Positions 32,742 through 42,264 of a stretch of 64,000 bases of DNA are shown here, piece by piece; within the stretch, counting starts at the first letter, position 1; every line of letters starts with the position of its first letter. Under the pieces are notes generated by a model. That model had not been told where the DNA came from. It saw nothing but the letters and a program-made list of their open reading frames with translations, and did not search any database. A program made the position numbers and the translations under genes. The stretch comes from Blastococcus atacamensis (GTDB lineage Bacteria > Actinomycetota > Actinomycetes > Mycobacteriales > Geodermatophilaceae). The stretch is from positions 57,449-121,448 of the forward strand of contig NZ_POQU01000003.1 in the NCBI RefSeq assembly GCF_002938425.1, read 5' to 3'.

Positions 32742-33929
32742 CTAGCGCTTCTCGGGCCTGCGGCCGCTGATCGCCGACAGCCCGGTGATCGCCCGCCCGA
32801 CGATCAGCGCCTGCACCGAGTCGGTGCCCTCGAACGTGAAGACCGCCTCCATGTCGGCGAAGTGCCGCGCCACGTGGTGGTCGATGAGGATGCCGTCGCC
32901 ACCGAGGATGTCCCGGGCGTCGGCGACGATCGCGCGCGCCTTGGCCGCGTGGTTCATCTTGGCCAGCGACGCCATGGCCGCCGTCATGCGACCCTCGTCG
33001 GCCAGCTTCGACAGCCGCCAGCACATCAGCTGCATCGAGGTGATCTCGGCGAGCATGCGCGCGAGCTTGTCCTGCACCAGCTGGAAACCGGCGATCGGCT
33101 GACCGAACTGCTCCCGCTGCATCGCGTGCGCCAGCGCCAGCTCGTAGGACGCCGTCGCCAGACCGAGCGCCCGCCAGGCCACCGTGTACCGGGTGCGGTC
33201 GAGCACCTGGGAGACGTCCTTGAACGAGTGGCAGTTGGCGAGCTTGTTCTCCGCCGGCACCCGGACGTCGGTCAGCGTGATCTCGGCCTGCCACACCGCG
33301 CGCAGCGCCGTCTTCCCGGTCATGACCGTGGCCTCATACCCGGGAGTGCCCTTCTCCACGATGTAGCCGCTGACCGCGCCGTCCTCACCGCGGGCCCAGA
33401 TGATCACGAAGTCGGCGATGGAGCCATTGCCGATCCACTTCTTCTGCCCGTTGAGGACGTAGGCGTCGCCGTCGCGGCGGGCCGAGGTCTCCAGCCCGAC
33501 GGCGTCGGAGCCGTGCTGCGGCTCGGTGAGGCCGAAGGCGCCGATCTTCTCCAGCCGCGCCATGGGCGGCAGGAACCGTTCGCGCTGCTCCTCATCGCCC
33601 AGCAGCGCGATCGACTGCATGGCCAGGAAGCTGTGCACCCCGTTGAAGGTGCCGATGCTGCCGTCGGCGCGGGCCAGTTCGGCGGCGACGAGCCCCGCGG
33701 CGACGTTGCTCATGCCGGGGCAGCCGTAGCCCTCGATCGTCCCGCCGACGATCCCGGTCTCCGCCAGCAGGGGCACCAGCAGATGAGGGAACTCGGCGCG
33801 CTCCCAGTACTCGTTGATCCGGGGCACGACCTCCTTCTCGCCGAAGGCGCGCACCCGGTCGCGGATCTCGATCTCCGCCGGCTCCAGCAGGTCCTCGATG
33901 GCGTAGAAATCAGGGCTCTCGGCGGTCAC
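32742..33929 (-). CDS. Acyl-CoA dehydrogenase, glutaryl-CoA dehydrogenase-like
   Basis: A 395-residue flavoenzyme that introduces the alpha-beta double bond in an acyl-CoA. It shows IGAFGLTEPQHGSDAVGLET, the central signature NGQKKWIGNGSIADFVIIWA, REQFGQPIAGFQLVQDKLAR, and a catalytic Glu at about 367 in FTFEGTDSVQALIVGRAITG. The Glu position and the GRAITG ending are those of glutaryl-CoA dehydrogenases, but homologues act on other short or branched substrates. GTG at 33929 is 27 bp from the divergent glycerate kinase start. No neighbour identifies the pathway. Confidence 0.87.
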   Translation of the reverse strand: MTAESPDFYAIEDLLEPAEIEIRDRVRAFGEKEVVPRINEYWERAEFPHLLVPLLAETGIVGGTIEGYGCPGMSNVAAGLVAAELARADGSIGTFNGVHSFLAMQSIALLGDEEQRERFLPPMARLEKIGAFGLTEPQHGSDAVGLETSARRDGDAYVLNGQKKWIGNGSIADFVIIWARGEDGAVSGYIVEKGTPGYEATVMTGKTALRAVWQAEITLTDVRVPAENKLANCHSFKDVSQVLDRTRYTVAWRALGLATASYELALAHAMQREQFGQPIAGFQLVQDKLARMLAEITSMQLMCWRLSKLADEGRMTAAMASLAKMNHAAKARAIVADARDILGGDGILIDHHVARHFADMEAVFTFEGTDSVQALIVGRAITGLSAISGRRPEKR

Positions 33930-33956
33930 GCAGCCGAACGTACGGCGATCCGGGGC

Positions 33957-35096
33957 ATGCTGCCCGTCGTGCGCATCGTCATCGCCCCGGACTCCTTCAA
34001 GGGCACGCTGTCCGCCGACGACGCGGCGGCGGCGATCGCCGCCGGGGCGCGCCGGGCGCTGCCGGACGCGGACCTGGTGCTGCGGCCGGTGGCCGACGGG
34101 GGAGAGGGCACCGTCGCCGCGGCGGTGCGCGCCGGTGCCGGGCTGCGGACCGCCCGGGTGACCGGCCCCGACGGCGAGGCGGTGGACGCGGCCTTCGCCG
34201 TGGACGGGACGACGGCGGTGGTGGAGCTCGCCGCCGCCGCCGGGCTCGACCTGCTCGACCGCCCGGCGCCGATGACGGCGACGACCCGGGGGGTGGGGGA
34301 GCTCGTCCTCGCCGCACTCGACGGCGGAGCGCGGCGGATCGTGCTGGGCCTGGGCGGCAGCGCGACGACCGACGGCGGCGCGGGGATGCTCCAGGCCCTC
34401 GGCGCGCGACTGCTGGACGCCGCCGGGAACGAGGTGGGACCCGGCGGCGCGGGCCTGGCGGGGATCGCGCGCATGGACCTGAGCCCGCTGGACCAGCGGC
34501 TGCGCGGAACGCGGATCGTCGTCGCCACCGACGTCGACAACCCGCTCACCGGGCCGTCCGGCGCGGCGGCGGTCTTCGGTCCGCAGAAGGGGGCGACCGC
34601 CGAGGAGGTGGCCCTGCTGGATGCCGCTCTCTCCCGCTATGCCTCGGTGCTGATGCACGCCGTCGGCGCCTGGGTCGAACGACGTCCGGGCGCGGGCGCC
34701 GCCGGGGGAACGGCGGCGGGCGCCATGGCGGTGCTGGGCGCGGAGGTGGTGTCGGGCGCGGCGATGGTGTGCGAGCTCGTCGGCCTGGACGCCGCCCTCG
34801 AGGGCGCCGACCTGGTCGTCACCGGAGAGGGGGCGTTCGACGAGCAGAGCCTGCGCGGCAAGGCGCCCGCGGAGGTGGCCGGCCGCGCCCGGGCCGCGGG
34901 CGTGCCCTGCGTCGTCCTTGCCGGGTCGGTGCGGGTGCCGGCGGAGCGGCTGGCGGCGGCGGGCGTCAGCGCCGCGCACGCGCTGACCGAGGTGGAGCCC
35001 GACCCGGACCGGTGTCGCGCCGGTGCCGCCCCGTTGCTGGCGGAGCTGGCCGCGCGGGCGGTCGCGGCTGCACTGCCCCCGGCCGTCGCGCGGTAG
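33957..35096 (+). CDS. Glycerate 2-kinase family protein
   Basis: A 379-residue GlxK-type kinase phosphorylating D-glycerate, usually to 2-phosphoglycerate. Family motifs are IVIAPDSFKGTLSADDAAAA, RPVADGGEGTVAA, LGLGGSATTDGGAGMLQALG, VATDVDNPLTGPSGAA and LVVTGEGAFDEQSLRGKAP. The start is uncertain: ATG 33957 is used, but GTG 33969 gives the typical family N-terminus MRIVIAPDSFKG; either would be leaderless. It is divergent from the acyl-CoA dehydrogenase. Role in glyoxylate or sugar-acid metabolism is inferred from the family. Confidence 0.9.
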   Translation: MLPVVRIVIAPDSFKGTLSADDAAAAIAAGARRALPDADLVLRPVADGGEGTVAAAVRAGAGLRTARVTGPDGEAVDAAFAVDGTTAVVELAAAAGLDLLDRPAPMTATTRGVGELVLAALDGGARRIVLGLGGSATTDGGAGMLQALGARLLDAAGNEVGPGGAGLAGIARMDLSPLDQRLRGTRIVVATDVDNPLTGPSGAAAVFGPQKGATAEEVALLDAALSRYASVLMHAVGAWVERRPGAGAAGGTAAGAMAVLGAEVVSGAAMVCELVGLDAALEGADLVVTGEGAFDEQSLRGKAPAEVAGRARAAGVPCVVLAGSVRVPAERLAAAGVSAAHALTEVEPDPDRCRAGAAPLLAELAARAVAAALPPAVAR

Positions 35097-35130
35097 CTTG
35101 CCTCGTCCCGCCCGCCGTCCTGGAGTGCCC

Positions 35131-36162
35131 GTGCCGTTCTTCGTCCGCAGCTTCGGCCGCTTCGTGAGGCTGCGCCTGCGCGGCTGGCGGTTGCCGCTGG
35201 CCGTCGCCGTCCTGGTGTTCCTCAGCAGCTGGCTGTTGATGGCGCTGGTCGAGCCCGCCGGGAGTGCGATCACCGCGCCCGGCACGTACTGGTGGTACTT
35301 CCTGGTCACCGCCGCGACCGTCGGCTACGGCGACGTCTTCCCCGCCTCGGCGGGCGGCAGGGTCGTCGGCGCCTACGTGATCGTCGGCGGCATCGTGACC
35401 CTCACGCTCCTGTTCACCCAGCTGGCCGCCGCACTCCAGTCCGTGCGCGGTCGCCGCCTGAGAGGTGTGATCGCCCTGGACCTGTCCGACCACGTCGTCC
35501 TGCTGGGCTACTGGCCCGGTCGCACCGAGCGGATCCTCCAGGAGCTGACGGCCGAGGGGCGCACCCAGGTCGCGCTGTGCGCATGGGACGACGTCACCGA
35601 GAACCCGGTGCCCGACCTGGACGCGGTGCACTTCGTCCGTGGCGACCTGACCCGGGAGGACGTGATGGCCCGCGCCTGCGTCCCCCGCGCCCGGACCGTC
35701 GTCATCGACGGCCGCGACGACAACGAGACGCTGGCGATCGCGGTGGCGGTCGACCACGCCAATCCCGACGTGCACCTCGTCGCCGCGCTCCGGGACCTGG
35801 GTCGCCGGGAGAACCTGCGGTACGTCAACCCCGGCGTGCAGGCCGTCCAGTGGCACATGCCGTTCCTGCTGTCGGAGGAGGCGACCGACCCCGGCATCAC
35901 CCAGGTCTACAACGATCTGATGAGCAGCGGCGGCCACGGCAACACCTACTCGCTGACCGTTCCGCCCGGCTTCCCGCACAGCACCTTCGGTGCGTGCCAG
36001 ACGTGGTTCGGCCAGAGCTTCGGTGCCACCGTGCTCGCCCTCCGAGGCTCCGACGGGCTGCGGGTCAGCCCGCCGTGGGAGACCCCCGTGCCCGTAGGGA
36101 CGACGCTCTACTACGTCGCCTCGGAGCGGATCCCGGCCCGGCAGTTCACCACCAGGAGCTGA
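35131..36162 (+). CDS. Potassium channel with TrkA/RCK domain
   Basis: A 343-residue two-span channel. Transmembrane helix one is at 22-42, the pore loop carries the selectivity filter TVGYGD at 63-68 and helix two is at about 78-100. A cytoplasmic RCK-type nucleotide-binding domain follows (DHVVLLGYWPGRTERILQEL, FVRGDLTREDVMARACVPRA). The glycine motif is altered to GYWPGR, so NAD binding is uncertain. The C-terminal region to 343 resembles RCK-C. GTG 35131 has TGGAG five nt upstream; GTG 35125 is an alternative. Stand-alone gene, likely potassium leak or efflux control. Confidence 0.9.
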   Translation: MPFFVRSFGRFVRLRLRGWRLPLAVAVLVFLSSWLLMALVEPAGSAITAPGTYWWYFLVTAATVGYGDVFPASAGGRVVGAYVIVGGIVTLTLLFTQLAAALQSVRGRRLRGVIALDLSDHVVLLGYWPGRTERILQELTAEGRTQVALCAWDDVTENPVPDLDAVHFVRGDLTREDVMARACVPRARTVVIDGRDDNETLAIAVAVDHANPDVHLVAALRDLGRRENLRYVNPGVQAVQWHMPFLLSEEATDPGITQVYNDLMSSGGHGNTYSLTVPPGFPHSTFGACQTWFGQSFGATVLALRGSDGLRVSPPWETPVPVGTTLYYVASERIPARQFTTRS

Positions 36163-36172
36163 CCTCCGGCTG

Positions 36173-36310
36173 CTAGGAGGGGTGCCCTTCGACGTCGGCT
36201 TCCTCGCCCTGCGGCGCCTCGCGCGGCTCGCTCTGCGCCTCCAGGGACTCCTCGACCTCCGGCGTCTCCTGCTCGATGGCGATGTCGCGGGGCTGCGGCG
36301 TCTCGGTCAT
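36173..36310 (-). CDS. 45-residue very acidic protein
   Basis: ATG 36310 to TAG 36173 encodes a 45-residue peptide starting MTETPQPRDIAIEQETPEVE. About one residue in three is Glu or Asp, with no Cys, Trp, Tyr or Phe. It lies 33 bp downstream of the DinB-like gene in the same direction and converges on the potassium channel gene. Small acidic tails of this type are common in actinobacterial genomes and usually disordered. The only support is codon usage and context. Confidence 0.5.
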   Translation of the reverse strand: MTETPQPRDIAIEQETPEVEESLEAQSEPREAPQGEEADVEGHPS

Positions 36311-36343
36311 GTCCCCAGCCTGGCCCACGTCACGACGGCCCGC

Positions 36344-36847
36344 TCACCGGAGGAGGCCACGGACGTAGCCGATCTGCCCGAGGTGCTGGAGATCGTCGCC
36401 GATCACGCTCACCAGCCGCATGCCGACGGTGACCGGCGGGTCCCAGGCGTCGTCGAGGACGCGGTCGAGGTCGTCGTCGGTGAGCCCGCGCAGGTACTCG
36501 GCCGACTGGGCGTGGACCGCCCCGGCGTACCCGGTGAGCGAGTCGACGGCGGGGATGCGCACGGCGGAGACCTGGTCGCGGTCGAAGCCGTAGCCGGTCT
36601 CGCCCGGACCGAAGGGCAGACCGAACCGCTCGACCCAGCCCTGTGCGGTCCAGACCTGCTCGCGACCGGTGATCTCGGCGACGTGGTCGTCCTGCACCCG
36701 CAGCAGGTGCCAGGCGAGCCAGCTGATCGGGTTCGCCCCCGGCGCCACCCGCCGGTGCAGGTCCTCGATGCCGAGGCCGTCGAGGTTGCTCAGGAACATC
36801 TCGTGGATCTGGTCGTAGGCGTAGCCGTACACATCGGAGGTCCGCAT
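36344..36847 (-). CDS. DinB-like four-helix protein
   Basis: A 167-residue four-helix-bundle protein of the DinB/mycothiol-dependent transferase superfamily. Metal-type histidines are His47 and His55 in WLAWHLLRVQDDH and a C-terminal His in DDLQHLGQIGYVRGLLR. Some relatives use mycothiol in thiol-transfer or isomerase reactions; the substrate is unknown here. ATG at 36847 is the first start in frame. It lies 43 bp after the end of the Ser/Thr kinase gene on the same strand. Confidence 0.82.
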   Translation of the reverse strand: MRTSDVYGYAYDQIHEMFLSNLDGLGIEDLHRRVAPGANPISWLAWHLLRVQDDHVAEITGREQVWTAQGWVERFGLPFGPGETGYGFDRDQVSAVRIPAVDSLTGYAGAVHAQSAEYLRGLTDDDLDRVLDDAWDPPVTVGMRLVSVIGDDLQHLGQIGYVRGLLR

Positions 36848-36890
36848 GCCGCCGCCCTACCCGTGTCCGGCCGTCCAGCCGCGCGACCGA

Positions 36891-38099
<1,209 letters not shown>

Positions 38100-38186
38100 G
38101 GTTGCCTTCCTACCCGAATGCCGTGGTCCGGACGCCTGGTGCCCGCCGTCGACCGCCGCCGGCTCGAGTTCGTCCGCTGAGCCGGC

Positions 38187-38216
38187 GTTCCCGGCCGGGT
38201 TCCCCCGGCCGGGAAC
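38187..38216 (-). terminator. Hairpin terminator after the acyl-CoA ligase gene
   Basis: Perfect 13-bp arms GTTCCCGGCCGGG (38187-38199) and CCCGGCCGGGAAC (38204-38216) around a TTCC loop, 5 bp beyond the minus-strand stop at 38221. It may also shield the kinase gene from read-through. Confidence 0.7.
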
Positions 38217-38220
38217 GGTC

Positions 38221-39867
38221 TCAGCGCAGCTCGCGGCGGAGGATCTTCCCGGTCACCGTCTTGGGCAGCTCGTCGATCAGCTCGACCATCCGCGGGTACT
38301 TGTAGGCGGCCATCCGCTCCTTGCAGTGCGCGACGAGTTCCTCGGGCGTGGTCGTGGCGCCGGGCTTCAGGCTCACGAACGCCTTCACCGTCTCCCCGCG
38401 CTTCTCGTCGGGCACCCCGACGACGGCCGACTCGCGGACCGCCGGGTGCTCGGCCAGGACGTCCTCGACCTCGCGCGGCCAGACCTTGTAGCCCGAGGCG
38501 TTGATCATGTCCTTCTTGCGGTCGACGATGAACACCCAGCCCTCGGGGTTCATGAAGCCGACGTCGCCGCTCTTCAGCGCTCCGCCCGGCAGGTTGGCCG
38601 CGGTCTCCTCCGGCTTGCCCCAGTAGCCAGCCACCACCTGCGGGCCGTCGGCGACGATCTCGCCGACCTCGCCGAGAGGCAGGTCGTTCCCGGCGTCGTC
38701 CTGGATGCGGACGATCGTGTTCGGTGCCGGCACGCCCACCGACAGCGCCCCCGAGGTGGGGTCGACCGGCGAGGGCGAGCCGAACGGCGTGACCGTCATG
38801 GGCGAGGTCGTCTCGGTCAGGCCGTAGGCGTTGTGCACCTGGATGCCGGTCGCCTCCAGGAACGCCTTCTCCGCGGTGGGGGAGATGGCCGCGCCGCCGG
38901 AGTAGATCGAGCGGAACGACGCGAAGTGGTCCTTCGTGAACCCCGGCGCGTTGAGCAGGGCGGTGAAGGCGGTGATCGCGCCGATGGTGAACGTCGGCCG
39001 GTGCTCGGCGAAGGCGTCGAGCACCACCTGGGGCTCGAACCGGTAGGCCAGCACCAGGGGAGCGGGCGCCAGCATGCTCACCGCGACGTGCCCGATGAGC
39101 CCGGTGATGTGGAACAGCGGGGCGACGCCGAAGATCGCCCCGCCGTCGGCTCCGGCGTGCACCCAGTCGCGGTAGACCTGGGCGGTGAAGACGACGTTCC
39201 GGTGGGTGTTCATGGCGCCCTTGGGCACGCCGGTCGTCCCGGAGGTGTAGGTCAGGAAGGCGACGTCGTCGGCGGCCAGCTCGGCCGGTGGCGGCACGGT
39301 GCCGCGGTGCTGGGCGATGAACTCCGAGAAGTCCGTCGTCCCCTCGTGCCGCTGCCGGGTCGTCCCGGCGAACAGTCGCTCGTCGGAGCGGGTCTGGAAC
39401 TCCAGCTCGCTGGTGGTGAGCACCAGCGAGACGTCGGTCCCCGGGACGACGTCGCGGGCGACGGAGTCGTAGAGGGACTCCAGCGACACCAGCACCTTCG
39501 CGCCGGAGTCGGCGAGCAGGTAGGACAGCTCGCGGGTCCGGCTCATCGGGTTGATCGACACCATGACGCCGCCGGCCTTCCACGCGGCGACCATCGCGAT
39601 GACGAACTGCGGCACGTTCTGCAGGTAGACCGCCAGCCGGTCCCCGGGCGCGAAGCCGGACGCCAGCAGGCCGGCGGCCAGGCCGTCGCTGAGCTCGTCG
39701 AGCTCGGCGCGGGTCACGACGCCGTCGAAGTAGCGCAGCGCCACCGCGCCGGGGTCGCGGGCGACCCCGGCGCGGAACATCTCCAGCGCGTTGCCGAACT
39801 CGATGTCGTAGTCGGCCGGCTGGTCCCCGTAGAGCGCCAGCCAGGGGCGCTCGTCGTAGGCGCTCAT
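38221..39867 (-). CDS. Acyl-CoA synthetase (AMP-forming)
   Basis: A 548-residue ANL-superfamily ligase activating a carboxylic acid to acyl-CoA through acyl-AMP. Motifs: AFLTYTSGTTGVPKGAMNTH (P-loop, about 207-226), NAYGLTETTSPMTVTPFG (A5 region), DVGFMNPEGWVFIVDRKKDM (A7-A8) and the catalytic lysine in TVTGKILRREL at the end. No N-terminal signal or extra domain. ATG 39867 lies 4 bp after the stop of the cyclase gene, so the two are one operon. It resembles long- or medium-chain ligases; the acid may be the product of the cyclase/hydrolase partner. Confidence 0.9.
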   Translation of the reverse strand: MSAYDERPWLALYGDQPADYDIEFGNALEMFRAGVARDPGAVALRYFDGVVTRAELDELSDGLAAGLLASGFAPGDRLAVYLQNVPQFVIAMVAAWKAGGVMVSINPMSRTRELSYLLADSGAKVLVSLESLYDSVARDVVPGTDVSLVLTTSELEFQTRSDERLFAGTTRQRHEGTTDFSEFIAQHRGTVPPPAELAADDVAFLTYTSGTTGVPKGAMNTHRNVVFTAQVYRDWVHAGADGGAIFGVAPLFHITGLIGHVAVSMLAPAPLVLAYRFEPQVVLDAFAEHRPTFTIGAITAFTALLNAPGFTKDHFASFRSIYSGGAAISPTAEKAFLEATGIQVHNAYGLTETTSPMTVTPFGSPSPVDPTSGALSVGVPAPNTIVRIQDDAGNDLPLGEVGEIVADGPQVVAGYWGKPEETAANLPGGALKSGDVGFMNPEGWVFIVDRKKDMINASGYKVWPREVEDVLAEHPAVRESAVVGVPDEKRGETVKAFVSLKPGATTTPEELVAHCKERMAAYKYPRMVELIDELPKTVTGKILRRELR

Positions 39868-39871
39868 GACG

Positions 39872-40837
39872 TCACTTGATGACGACGGGGTTGACCGGCG
39901 TGCCGGCGGCCTTGGCGACCTTGAGCGGGGCGGCGACGTAGAGGAAGGCGTACTGGCCGTCCTCGGCGCAGTCGGCGGCCAGCTTCTCCAGGTCGGCGAT
40001 CTCGGTGAGGGTGACGCCGAGGTTGCGCATCAGGGCGTTGTGCAGCACCAGGGCGGCGCCGTTGTTCGGGTCGAAGGTGACCTCGTTGGCGATCGTGTCG
40101 GTGACCAGGTTCGGGATCTCCATGTCCTGGAACCACTGCACCAGCTCGGGGCTGTAGACCAGGCCGGGCTCGTTGAAACCCTCGTAGAACGCCTCGCCCT
40201 GGTCGTGGAAGAGCTTGAGGAAGTTGGTCCGGATGATCAGGATGTCGCGCTTCTGGATCGGGGTGCCCTGGGCCTCGGCGCAGGCGACGAGGTCCTCGTG
40301 GGTGAAGGTCTCGCCCTTGTCGAGGGTCTCCTTGCCGCGGAAGCGCGCCATGTCCAGCAGCACCGCCCGGCCGACGACGCCGCGCTCGGCGATCGGCTCG
40401 GCGCTGGCCTTCTCCAGCCCGCCGACGGTGGTGCGCGCGTCGTAGCCGTTCCAGATCTTGCCGTCGTACCAGAGGTGACCCAGTGCGTCGTACTGCGTGG
40501 AGCCCTGGAGGTAGGCGTCGATCTTGTCGTCGGCGTAGTGCAGACCGCCGGGGAAGGCGGCACCCTTGCCGCCCTCGTCCCAGTCGCTCTCGTCGAGCAC
40601 CTGGGTGCGCACCGCGGGGGTGCGGCCGGGCCACACCGGGTCGCCCTTCGGATCGCCGATCAGCCGCTGGAGGGTGAAGACCTTGCCGGAGCTGACGAGC
40701 CGCACCGCCGCGAGCACCTGCTCGGGGCCGAGGTAGTTCAGCGCGCCGACCTCGTCGTCCGGCCCCCACTTGCCCCAGTTGGTCGGCGAGTCCTTGAGCA
40801 GGTCGCCGATGTAGGGGGCGGCGGGGGCATCGGTCAC
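39872..40837 (-). CDS. Cyclase/kynurenine formamidase-family hydrolase
   Basis: A 321-residue member of the metal-dependent cyclase family (pfam Cyclase). The motif around the metal site is GSTQYDALGHLWYDG, where classical members have HGTH.D..H, so the first histidine is replaced and only the Asp and last His are obvious; this substitution is normal in one subgroup. Also seen: NWGKWGPDDEVGALNYLGPE at the N-terminus. GTG at 40837 is supported by GGAGG six nt upstream. First gene of an operon with an acyl-CoA ligase, transcribed from the palindromic promoter region. Members open lactones or cleave amide/ester bonds; substrate unknown. Confidence 0.75.
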   Translation of the reverse strand: MTDAPAAPYIGDLLKDSPTNWGKWGPDDEVGALNYLGPEQVLAAVRLVSSGKVFTLQRLIGDPKGDPVWPGRTPAVRTQVLDESDWDEGGKGAAFPGGLHYADDKIDAYLQGSTQYDALGHLWYDGKIWNGYDARTTVGGLEKASAEPIAERGVVGRAVLLDMARFRGKETLDKGETFTHEDLVACAEAQGTPIQKRDILIIRTNFLKLFHDQGEAFYEGFNEPGLVYSPELVQWFQDMEIPNLVTDTIANEVTFDPNNGAALVLHNALMRNLGVTLTEIADLEKLAADCAEDGQYAFLYVAAPLKVAKAAGTPVNPVVIK

Positions 40838-40871
40838 GGGGTCCTCCAAGTGGACTGCGTGGATGAGGTGG

Positions 40872-40905
40872 ATTGACATCACCACGACCCCGTGGTGGTG
40901 TCAAT
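40872..40905. promoter_or_regulatory. 34-bp palindrome carrying two face-to-face promoters
   Basis: Arms ATTGACATCACCACG (40872-40886) and CGTGGTGGTGTCAAT (40891-40905) match at 14 of 15 positions with an ACCC centre. Each arm starts with a perfect TTGACA -35, one per strand. At 17-bp spacing the plus strand has TGGTGT and the minus strand TGATGT as -10-like boxes inside the opposite arm. A repressor dimer bound here would shut both the cyclase/ligase operon and the transhydrogenase gene. Confidence 0.65.
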
Positions 40906-40968
40906 CACAGGCATCTGGAAGGTTCGTCGTCACACGCCGACGCCGTCCGACCCACCCTGGGGGAAGCC

Positions 40969-42258
40969 ATGAGCAGCACCGTTCCCGGTAGCCCGGAGAC
41001 CGTCTTCACCTACGGCGCACCGCAGCTGAAGTTCGGCAACGGGGCGTCGGACGAGATCGGCTACGACCTCAGCCGGTACGGGGTGAAGCGGGTCCTGGTG
41101 GTCACCGACCCGGGGGTCGCCGCCACCGGGCACCCCCAGCGGGTCGCCGACCAGATGGCGCAGTTCGGCATCGAGGCCCGGGTGTTCGACGGCGTCCACG
41201 TCGAGCCGACCGACGTCAGCCTGGTCGCCGCCATCGAGGAGGCGCGCTCGACCGGGCCGTGGGACGCGTTCGTGGCGGTCGGCGGCGGGTCGAGCATCGA
41301 CACCGCCAAGGCGATCAACCTGCTGACCACCAACCCCGGTGAGCTCATGGACTACGTCAACGTGCCGGTGGGCAAGGGGCAGGCGCCGACCGAGCAGCTC
41401 AAGCCGCTGGTCGCGGTGCCGACGACGACGGGCACCGGCTCGGAGAGCACCACCATCTGCGTGATGGACGTGATCTCGGCCCGGGTGAAGACCGGCATCA
41501 GCCATGCCCGGCTGCGCCCGACGCTGGCGGTCATCGACCCGGACCTGACCTTCACCCAGCCGGCCGGCGTCACCGCCGCCTCGGGCATGGACATCCTCTG
41601 CCACGCGCTGGAGAGCTACACCGCCCGCTGGTACACGACCTACGACCACCGGACGCCGGAGCAGCGGGTGCCCTACTGCGGCTCCAACCCGATCTCGGAC
41701 ATGTGGTCGGAGAAGGCGCTCACGCTGCTGGCCGGCTCCTTCCGCACCGCAGTCCGCAACGGCGAGGACGCCCAGGCCCGCTCCGACATGGCGATCGCGG
41801 CGACGTTCGCCGGCATGGGCTTCGGCAACGCCGGAGTGCACATCCCGCACGCCAACGCCTATCCGATCGCCGGCCAGGTGAAGGACTTCCACCCCAAGGA
41901 CTACCCGGCCGGCGAGGCGATGGTCCCGCACGGGATGTCGGTCTCGCTGACCGCTCCGGAGGCCTTCCGGTTCACCTTCGACGCGTCCCCGGAACGCCAC
42001 GTCCGCGCCGCGGAGCTGCTGGCACCCGGAGCCGACCGCCCCGACGACCTCGCCGAGTTCCTCCCCACCGTGCTGGCGGACCTCATGCGCGACATCGACA
42101 TGCCCAACGGCATCGGCGCGGTCGGCTTCGACGAGGGCGACATCCCCGATCTGGTCGACGGCACGATGAAGCAGCAGCGGCTGCTGGCGACCTCGCCCAA
42201 GGCGGTCACCGAGGACGATGCCGCCGGGATCTTCCGCCGCTCGGTCGAGCTGTGGTGA
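40969..42258 (+). CDS. Hydroxyacid-oxoacid transhydrogenase (iron-type ADH family)
   Basis: A 429-residue group III alcohol dehydrogenase-like enzyme. It has DAFVAVGGGSSIDTAKAINL (cofactor loop), VPTTTGTGSESTTICVMD, and metal-site histidines in GMDILCHALESY and GVHIPHANAYPIAGQV. The IPHANAYPIAG signature is that of HOT/ADHFE1, which couples oxidation of 4-hydroxybutyrate to succinate semialdehyde with reduction of 2-oxoglutarate. ATG at 40969 follows GGGGGAAG. It is divergent from the cyclase/ligase operon and shares the palindromic control region. The true hydroxyacid substrate is inferred. Confidence 0.85.
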   Translation: MSSTVPGSPETVFTYGAPQLKFGNGASDEIGYDLSRYGVKRVLVVTDPGVAATGHPQRVADQMAQFGIEARVFDGVHVEPTDVSLVAAIEEARSTGPWDAFVAVGGGSSIDTAKAINLLTTNPGELMDYVNVPVGKGQAPTEQLKPLVAVPTTTGTGSESTTICVMDVISARVKTGISHARLRPTLAVIDPDLTFTQPAGVTAASGMDILCHALESYTARWYTTYDHRTPEQRVPYCGSNPISDMWSEKALTLLAGSFRTAVRNGEDAQARSDMAIAATFAGMGFGNAGVHIPHANAYPIAGQVKDFHPKDYPAGEAMVPHGMSVSLTAPEAFRFTFDASPERHVRAAELLAPGADRPDDLAEFLPTVLADLMRDIDMPNGIGAVGFDEGDIPDLVDGTMKQQRLLATSPKAVTEDDAAGIFRRSVELW

Positions 42259-42264
42259 CCGGGC

